Part shown: in pieces, positions 56,871 to 64,000 of the stretch
How positions within the stretch are numbered: the stretch's first letter is position 1
Layout of the letters: each line of letters begins with the position of its first letter
Origin: Hemibagrus wyckioides
Lineage: Eukaryota; Chordata; Actinopteri; Siluriformes; Bagridae
NCBI RefSeq assembly: GCF_019097595.1
Contig: NC_080717.1
Span: 28,456,876-28,520,875, forward strand
Reading direction: 5' to 3'
DNA: 64,000 bases
The notes under the pieces: model-generated
Told to the model about the DNA's origin: nothing
The model's input: only the letters and a program-made list of their open reading frames with translations
Databases searched by the model: none
Position numbers and translations under genes: made by a program

Positions 56871-58480
56871 TTATTTTCTTTCTTTATTTTTTTTATTCAT
56901 TAAGGCCACTGAAAGATTCTCAACAACAAAATGATTGAATGATTCTTTAGAGAACCAAAAATGATCCTTGTGTGGCATTGCTTCCCAGAACCCCCTTTCT
57001 GACACATTTATTTTTCATAGGCACTGTTTCTATTTTAACTTTCTTTTTAGCCGGCAGTGTCAAAGAAGGGACTGAAGCACAGAGTCATCATTTATTGAAA
57101 CTCTCTGTTTCATCGTCCCTTGCTTGATACACCGGGTTTTCTTTTTCGGAAATCTTGAATCTTGAATCTTTTCCTCCACAACCAAGCTTCAGATGATATT
57201 TCAACATTTACTCAGTCGTTTCTGTTTCACACTTGGTGTTTAAAATCAGATGCTTGTTTTCAGTCTCGTTTTCAGTTCAGTCTCGCATAAAAGAGGGGTT
57301 TTGCGTTTTCGGTCTCATTTTCAGCATCTGTTTCTGTCCCTCATCTCTCCCAACCCCCTCGTGGTCTGTAAATCTCAGCGCCAAGTGAAGAGCACAATAT
57401 TTTGCCCATTAGTTCTCAGCACTACAGAGAGATGATGTGGGTTTCGTAGTCATAAATTCAGCGGATGAGAGATTAACACATTCAGCTGGCTCTCTGCCTC
57501 ACACTCAAACCCAGTGGCTGGTGATTGGGAGTCTGGGATCTCGAGCCATCTGCTTCATCAGTTTAAATCAAACACACCTGTCATATTTGTGGGACTGTAA
57601 GGTATAGTGTGTATTAAGGGTATGTATGTAATCAGTTTCCGTGCAGGGCCACAGATTGGTGCTGTGAATTGCAAATTGTGGGAGCGGTCACGTCGCAGGA
57701 TGAAACTTCTACCATGTTATATATTACTAGGAGGTTCTTTTTAAACCTGTAGCAGGTAGAGACAGCTCAGTTTGAGATATTATGTCTCAGTTTGAACATC
57801 AGCAGTGTTTGCATTCGCACTGGAATAACAGTCTCACGTCTAACTAGCTGAGAGTATGTCTTTAGGGCGGGGCAGGATGATGTGGACAAATCAGCAGATG
57901 AACTGGATTTTCTTCAGGTTCCTGGTTTTTCATTCAAAGCTGCCAACTTTTGTTGTGTTGTTTTCGTTCAATGTTGACGTGGAAGCGGAAACGTAACGAG
58001 TGCAGTTTGATATAAATTAGTGTTTTTTCATTAGGTTTATTCATTTTCTGTAAATTATTTATTGCCCTTTGTTGTTCTGAATGAAGAACTGAATCATTTT
58101 CCCAATCCAGTTTGATGTTTTTTGCAGCCCCAGTTTGTTTATATAGTATCTTTTAACTTGTCTGATTGATTAAAGCTAATCAGATAGCTAGTTCAGATTT
58201 TGTCCAGGTTAGTGGTTTTTCATTCAAAGTGATTTTCGTTAACATCCAGAGAACGAAAAACAAGCCCTTCCTTCTTTTCAGCAGTGTTACGGTCACATGA
58301 TTCGGATCTTAAATTCTTACAACAACATTGGGGAAAAAAATCATCATTCTGAGCAACACAGGCAACTTTTGTTGAGCCTTCAGGCTTGTATTTGTTTGGT
58401 GTTGATAGTCCATGAAGAAGTGGAAATGCAATTAGTGGAATCTCATACAGATTTGTAAAGCGTGGGATAAAGTAAGATTA
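56871..58480. other. Unique sequence, nothing recognised
   Basis: No exon or element recognised. Confidence 0.5.
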
Positions 58481-58919
58481 GATAAGGTGGTGTAAAGCAT
58501 GCTGCCACTGGACTCTAGAGCAGCAGAGACATGTTCTCTGGAGTGACCAAACACGCTTCTCTGTCTGGACATCTGACAGATGAGTCTGGGTTTGGCGGTT
58601 CTTGCCTGACTGCATTGTGCCAAGTGTAAAGTTTGTTGGAGGGGGTGTTATGATGTCCTGACCTCAACCCCATAGAACACCTTTGGGATGAATTAGAGTG
58701 GAGACTGCGAGCCAGACCTTCTCGTCCAACATCTGTGCCTGACCTCACAAATGTGCTTCTAGAGGAACGGTCAGAAATTCCCATAAACACACTCCTAAAC
58801 CTTGTGGAAAGCCTTCCCAGAAGAGTTGAAGCTGTTATAGCTGCAAAGGGCGGGACAACTCCATATTACATTCATGTGCATGTAAAGGCAGACGTCCCAA
58901 AACTTTTGGCAATATAGTG
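58481..58919 (+). pseudogene. Tc1-like transposon relic (family of 37667)
   Basis: Starts inside the transposase (WCKACCHWTLE-like, catalytic Asp region near 58540). It is deleted from GGGVMM (58650) straight to [13 protein letters not shown] (58660-58700), then continues to the C terminus and the right inverted end (TTTTGGCAATATAGTG at about 58904-58919). The left end and the second catalytic Asp are missing. Confidence 0.88.
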
Positions 58920-59633
58920 TATATCTGTTAAGTCTTGTAGGAATGTATTAATGTTAGCAAAACACATAGTTTATCTTTTGTATGTTGTGTATCCTTATTT
59001 TTTTAGATAGCATGTTTACTTAGCTAATAAACATACCGTTTGTCTAATCCTTACAATATCAATATTGTGATAAATTACATCATACTAATAGTCAGCATCT
59101 CTTTAACACTGACCTGCACCGTTGTTTCTCCATGTTACAAGTGGCTGATTACATTTTAACATCAAATCATTTATTTTTTCCTCCTTTTTTCTCATTAAGT
59201 AATTTTCTGTACTTTCCCACTCTCGGCTCACGGCTGTCCTTCCCGCTGGGAGTTTGATGACTCCGGCGCAGCAGGATCTAGACGTGCATGAAAATCTTGT
59301 GGAAATGTTAAGCGTGCTACGTCGTTTCCTCTGCTTTCCCTATTTCTCTCGTTTTGGATTTATCTCTGTGGAGGTGATGGAGCAGAGCTGGCAAGATTTG
59401 AATTCGGGGTATGGGTTGGGCTCGTTACGGAAAGGTTTGCTGTAAGGAAGAGAGCGGCACAGATGATTTATTCCGTTATTAAAAACTTAAAGCATTACTT
59501 AACACTAATAATATATACATTCAAACTACTTATTATTTAATAATTAATTAAATTAATAAATATATATCCATAAATTTAAAAAGTAGATATTTTATTTATT
59601 TAATTAATATAATAAATGGAAAATAATAATAAC

Positions 59634-59669
<36 letters not shown>

Positions 59670-60224
59670 CCTCACATGACCCAGGTGGAGGAAATACGCC
59701 TCATGCTTGTCACACACGTTTACTCCACCCGTGTCATGGGTCTGAAGGAGACTCCTGAACATCTGCAGTTTCTGTTCCTTAAAACATGTTGAAGAACGTT
59801 GTGGCCTTTTCATCTGAGCCGTAAATGCCACCGCTCTCGCTCGGTAGTTTTCCGCTTTGCTGCAGAATTTGATCGATTCTTAAGCTTCCTGGTGGAGGAG
59901 CAAACTGGGCGCTGCGGGGCAGGAAGGAAATGGCTAGGTGTGTGTGTGTGTGTGTTCTAGTCTGAGAAATTGAGGAATTCCTGTTACTGATCTGAATGTG
60001 TTCGCTAATTACAGCGCCACAGGACATGAAAAAGCACAGGGAGAGTTTCAGCTCTTAAGCTGGAAACAAGCTGGAGAGAGGGAGATAATGCTGCAGTTTT
60101 TCTTCCACTCTGTCTCCTGTGTATCTGAGCGTCATGTGTTTCTGCACATCACTTCTTCTTTTTAAAGGCATTTTGGACATTTTCTTTTTTTTTCTTGTAG
60201 TCCGTCTTTCCAGAACTCCTCTTC
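58920..60224. other. Unique sequence with ATA and GT tracts
   Basis: (AAT)n at about 59623-59670 and (GT)n at about 59939-59955. Otherwise nothing recognised. Confidence 0.5.
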
Positions 60225-60433
60225 CTTCCTTTCTTCCTTCCTTCCTTTCTTCCTTCCTTCCTTCCTTCCTTTTTTCCTTCATTCCTTTTTTCTCCCATTC
60301 ATTTCTCCTTTTCCTGTCTTTCTCTGCCTCCTCCACTTTCTTTGTTTTTTCTTCTAATTTTCCCTTTCCTCCATTCCTTTCTACTTTTCCTTCCTTCCTT
60401 CCTTCCTTCCTTCCTTCCTTCCTTCCTTCCCTC
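60225..60433. repeat. (TTCC)n pyrimidine arrays
   Basis: Two TTCC/TTTC blocks (60225-60295 and 60370-60433) separated by imperfect pyrimidine-rich sequence. Confidence 0.95.
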
Positions 60434-60697
60434 TTTCCCTGTCTCCTTCATTATAGTTGATGGACAGCATATTTTTCGTTTTCTTTTCTGTGTTATTGAG
60501 TGTGTGTGTGTGTGCTGCACTCAGTGAACTGGAGTGTGTGTGCTCTCAGTAACCCTCTTTAACTTTCAGTGTGTTGAGCTGCAGCCGATACGGAGCCCAG
60601 CGCATCATTAACGCTTATTAGGCCCGAGCGCGCAGAGTTAGCTAGGAGTACAGGTGTGAGAGAGAGTGCAGCCGAGCCACATCGCTCTGACACCAGG

Positions 60698-60739
60698 TGA
60701 GAGAGAGAGGGAGAGAGAGAGAGAGAGAAAGAGAGGGAC

Positions 60740-60773
<34 letters not shown>

Positions 60774-60777
60774 GGAC

Positions 60778-60811
<34 letters not shown>

Positions 60812-61212
60812 GGACAGAGACAAAGAGAGAGACATAAATACATAGAGATAGAGTTAGGTAGACAGAGAGAGGGACAGAAATAGAGAGACAGAGAGATGGA
60901 GAGAGAGAGAGATGGAGAGAGAGAGATAGACAGGATGATAGATAGAAAGAGAGAGATAGACAGAGTGAGATAGATAGATAGATAGATGGAAACAGAGAGA
61001 GACAGAGCCATAGATACATAGAGAGAGAGACTGAGAGAGACAAAGTGAGAGAGAAACAGGGACATAGATACATAGAGAGAGAGACAAAGCGAGAGAGAGA
61101 GACAAAGAGAGAGAAACAGAGTGTGAGAGAGAGATAGAGACAGAGACATAGAGAGAGTGATAGACAAAGAGAGAGAGAAAAAGTGAGAGAGATATAGACA
61201 AAGAGAGAGAGA
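60698..61212. repeat. (GA)n array with GACA and GATA inserts
   Basis: Long purine-rich array on the plus strand. A block ending GAAAGAGAGGGACAGAGA repeats three times at about 53-bp spacing between 60725 and 60820. Minus-strand frames of up to 202 codons rich in Ser and Leu are artefacts. Confidence 0.95.
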
Positions 61213-61316
61213 TGGGGGGGGTAGTAGCAGTTATCTAGCACCTAGAGACACTGTGCTGTGTTTTACTGCCTACTAAAGTAACAGCACACATCTGAAGAAA
61301 CCATCCATCATAAAGG

Positions 61317-61320
<4 letters not shown>

Positions 61321-61352
<32 letters not shown>
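61321..61352. repeat. (CT)n microsatellite
   Basis: About 16 repeats, seen directly. Confidence 0.97.
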
Positions 61353-61362
<10 letters not shown>

Positions 61363-61634
61363 TCTGCTCTGAGTCACAGTGAGTAGTTGAGTAGGCTGCA
61401 TATACATATACGGTGTTGATTATTTTACAGTTATATTCTGTCCTCTGTCTGTACACACGTCACTCTGCAGCACTGTGCTTTACAGTAAAGTGGCCATATT
61501 TAATATCCATTTATTTACATCCGAAAGTTTTCTCTTCCGTTTACGGCTGGATTTACGTCAACGTGGAAATAAGAGCTGTGCATTGGGGGGGTCATGTATT
61601 AACACTTCCATGTACAGTATGCAGTGACATTATC

Positions 61635-61636
<2 letters not shown>

Positions 61637-61692
<56 letters not shown>
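61637..61692. repeat. (GT)n microsatellite
   Basis: About 28 pure repeats, the longest GT tract in the window. Confidence 0.97.
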
Positions 61693-61696
<4 letters not shown>

Positions 61697-61984
61697 GACA
61701 TTTCATATCGATTTGACTTCATATTGATTTTTTTTTAGTGGTGGAAATAACCAGCTTGTTGAACACAGAGGACACAGCGAATATATTCTCCGTCTCTGCG
61801 ACTACATTTTAGGTTGATGTTAAATTTTGTAGCATTGCAAATGGTAAGATTTTAATACAAAGGGTTTCAGTTTTATTAAAAAAAACCCTGAAAGCACAGC
61901 TAACATTTATTCCTCTAACACTACAACAATGTTTTTGATGCAATTATAATTTTGACAACACCTCAGACTGGTTTTTGTGGTCAT

Positions 61985-62106
61985 CAAACCATTCCTGAAC
62001 CATTTCTGCTTTGTGGCACGGCGCATTATCCTGCTAATGAGGAGATCATCAGTCTTATTCACTTCACCTGGCACTGCTCATAATGTTATGCCTGATTGGT
62101 GTATAT
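61985..62106. mobile_element. Tc1-like terminal remnant
   Basis: CAGTCTTATTCACTTCACCTGG, then CTCATAATGTTATGCCTGAT and a TATA-type end, match the terminus of the 1708-2246 family. It is joined to GCGCATTATCCTGCTAATGA from another old repeat. No coding part remains. Confidence 0.6.
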
Positions 62107-63229
62107 CTGGTTATAAGCACATGACATTTTTCTTAATTTACAGTATTTAACTTATTTACAGCTTTAATTCCAACTTTTCTTTTTAAAGCACTACACTGGA
62201 AACTCCTAATGTTAATAATGTTAAATAATTTCCTCTCCAAATCTACACAAAACATTCATCTGAAAACTAGGTTCTGTTATGTGTACTGGGTCAAGGTCAG
62301 CGTTCTCCATTTCAGACGCAGTTCATGACAGCAATCACGACGATGGAGGAAAGAGAGCTCATCTGTGTGTTAAGTTAACATTTAATAGTTTAGCTTGGAA
62401 ACCTGCCGAACAAGGATGGCAGCACAGAGTTTTGGTTTAACAGCATGCCTTGCCGTGGTTTATTCCTCACGTATCCTTCAAAGCTGGATGTGGAAATGAG
62501 ACGCGCCCTTTCACACTCACCTCCTGGCTTTCTGACAGGGTTCTCACAAGACTGGACAATCAGTGAAAGGAATATTCCATCGGTTGTTTAGACACATTAA
62601 GTAAAGTTTTGTCACTCATTTTAGATTTATCTCGACCGTTATGCCTTTTACTTACTGAAGGTATGTTCTGTTAGCTAGCTAGCTATGTAACATTAGTCAC
62701 ATTCCCATGTATATATTATTAGCTGAATTATTTGTATGTATCTGTTGAATTTGTCGCCGAACTCCATGTCGTAGTCGCTTAAAGTAGAGTTTGTCTAGCC
62801 AAAGTTGTGGTGTTTCATGAAAGTGTGTGTCCATGCTTGAAATGTTATTGTAGTGAGTAATTATATTTAATAAAAGTGTGTGAGGATGTACTGCGGCATG
62901 AATTCCTGTGAAGTTTAATATTTCCCGATTAATTTTACCCGTAATGCTTAATACGTGTTCTGCGTTTAGCTAGCTAGTGGTGCCGCAGGACCTCTTTTAA
63001 AACACAAGGCACTGGCTGAAATTCTAAATTAAGTCTCAAGGACTTCTGATAAGGAGAATATATATTTTAGACTCTACTTAAATGACTGCCATTGACACGA
63101 GTCTGATAAATGCTGTGCAGTCCGTGGCAGGCCAGTGAAATTCTTGATAGTCTTGATACTGTTGAAATTTAATGTAATGTAATTCTTTGTGAACTTGTCT
63201 CTGCTTTACTACATTTCTTTACATGTGAA
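62107..63229. other. Unique sequence, nothing recognised
   Basis: No exon or element recognised. Short AGCT runs at about 62670 and 62970. Confidence 0.5.
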
Positions 63230-64000
63230 GAGGTGGCGGGATGGGGGAACGAAGAGGTGGAGGAATGGGGGAACGAAGAGGTGGAGGAATGGGGGAACGA
63301 AGAGGTGGAGGAATGTATCGATGAATGGGTGAAAGGGTGGAAAATGATTGATGGAGAGCTGGGAAGGTGATTGGATGGATGGACAGATGAATGGAAGAGG
63401 TGGAGGAGTCAATTTTTGGATGGATGGATGGATGGACAGGAAGGTGAGTGGATAGATAGCTGGGAAGGTGATTGGACTGGATGGATGGGTGGATCAATGG
63501 AAGAGGTGAAAGAGTCCATTTTAGGATGGATGGATGGATAGATGGATGGATGGATGGATGGATGGATGGTAAGGTGAGTGGACTTGATGGATAGATGGAT
63601 GGATGGATGGGAAGGTGAGTGGATGGAAAGTTGGGAAGGCGATTGGATGGATGGATTGAAGAGGTGAAAGAGTCCATTGATGGATGGATGTATGGATGGA
63701 TGGATGGACAGGAAGGTGAGTGGATGGATAGCTGGGAAGGTGATTAGACTGGATGGATGGATGGATCAATGGAAGAGGTGAAAGAGTCCATTGATGGATG
63801 GATGGATGGATGGATGGACGGGAAGGTGAGTGGATGGAGAGCTGGGAAGGCGATTGGATGGATGGATGGAAGAGGTGAAAGAGTCCATTGATGGATGGAT
63901 GGATGGATGGATGGATGGATGGATGGACAGGAAGGTGAGTGGATGGATAGCTGGGAAGGTGATTAGACTGGATGGATGGATGGATGGATGGATGGAAGAG
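63230..64000. repeat. GGAT-rich compound minisatellite running off the window
   Basis: It begins with three copies of a 24-bp unit (GAGGTGGAGGAATGGGGGAACGAA, at 63230-63311). It then becomes a (GGAT)n array with the phrase AAGAGGTGAAAGAGTCCATT recurring at about 63501, 63659, 63773 and 63870 (earlier variant near 63393, partial copy at 63987). Spacing of 97-158 bp reflects varying GGAT counts. The right end is not in view. Confidence 0.95.

Noticed and set aside
60559..61241. Minus-strand Ser/Leu-rich frames of about 200 codons resembling membrane proteins
   Set aside because: They translate a GA/CT simple repeat; the hydrophobicity is an artefact.

Overview
The window reads as teleost fish nuclear DNA. 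Its two genes are intron-split, the rest is rich in microsatellites, and the repeats are fish-type: several Tc1/mariner families, a tRNA-headed SINE, and 3' ends of a LINE whose reverse-transcriptase tail is recognisable. Nothing bacterial or viral was seen. The species cannot be fixed from sequence alone.

The one fully readable host gene is a striated-muscle alpha-actin on the minus strand (coding span 1455-7147). It has eight coding exons with canonical splice sites and a 377-residue product. A non-coding first exon, a TATA box, a CArG box and a MEF2-like site lie upstream (7689-8058). One intron holds a deleted Tc1-like element. Several exons sit between dinucleotide repeats that would be (UG)n and (CA)n in the transcript.

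From 8 to 18.6 kb lies the spacer between actin and a divergently oriented gene. Its centre is a 3.6 kb array of about 155 copies of a 23-bp unit (13813-17387) that shows higher-order duplication.

A plus-strand gene seems to start near 18.7 kb, with a two-codon first coding exon and a second exon at 21252-21363. I do not recognise the protein. No further exon could be placed with confidence, so the rest of the window is probably its long intron(s) or intergenic DNA. That 42 kb is mostly repeats: pyrimidine tracts, a minisatellite of GATA-type motifs inside a LINE 3' end (27.6-28.1 kb), and Tc1 relics. One Tc1-like transposon looks intact (37667-38914, 343-residue transposase). A second LINE 3' end is interrupted or flanked by 32-bp and 26-bp minisatellites (44.5-47.5 kb). 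The last 0.8 kb is a GGAT-rich compound array that runs off the window.

The most unusual signal is the 23-bp array. Its minus strand carries an octamer in nearly every unit that matches the 8-mer target of the miR-17 family, so an antisense transcript from the neighbouring promoter would be a dense microRNA sponge. This is inference only.
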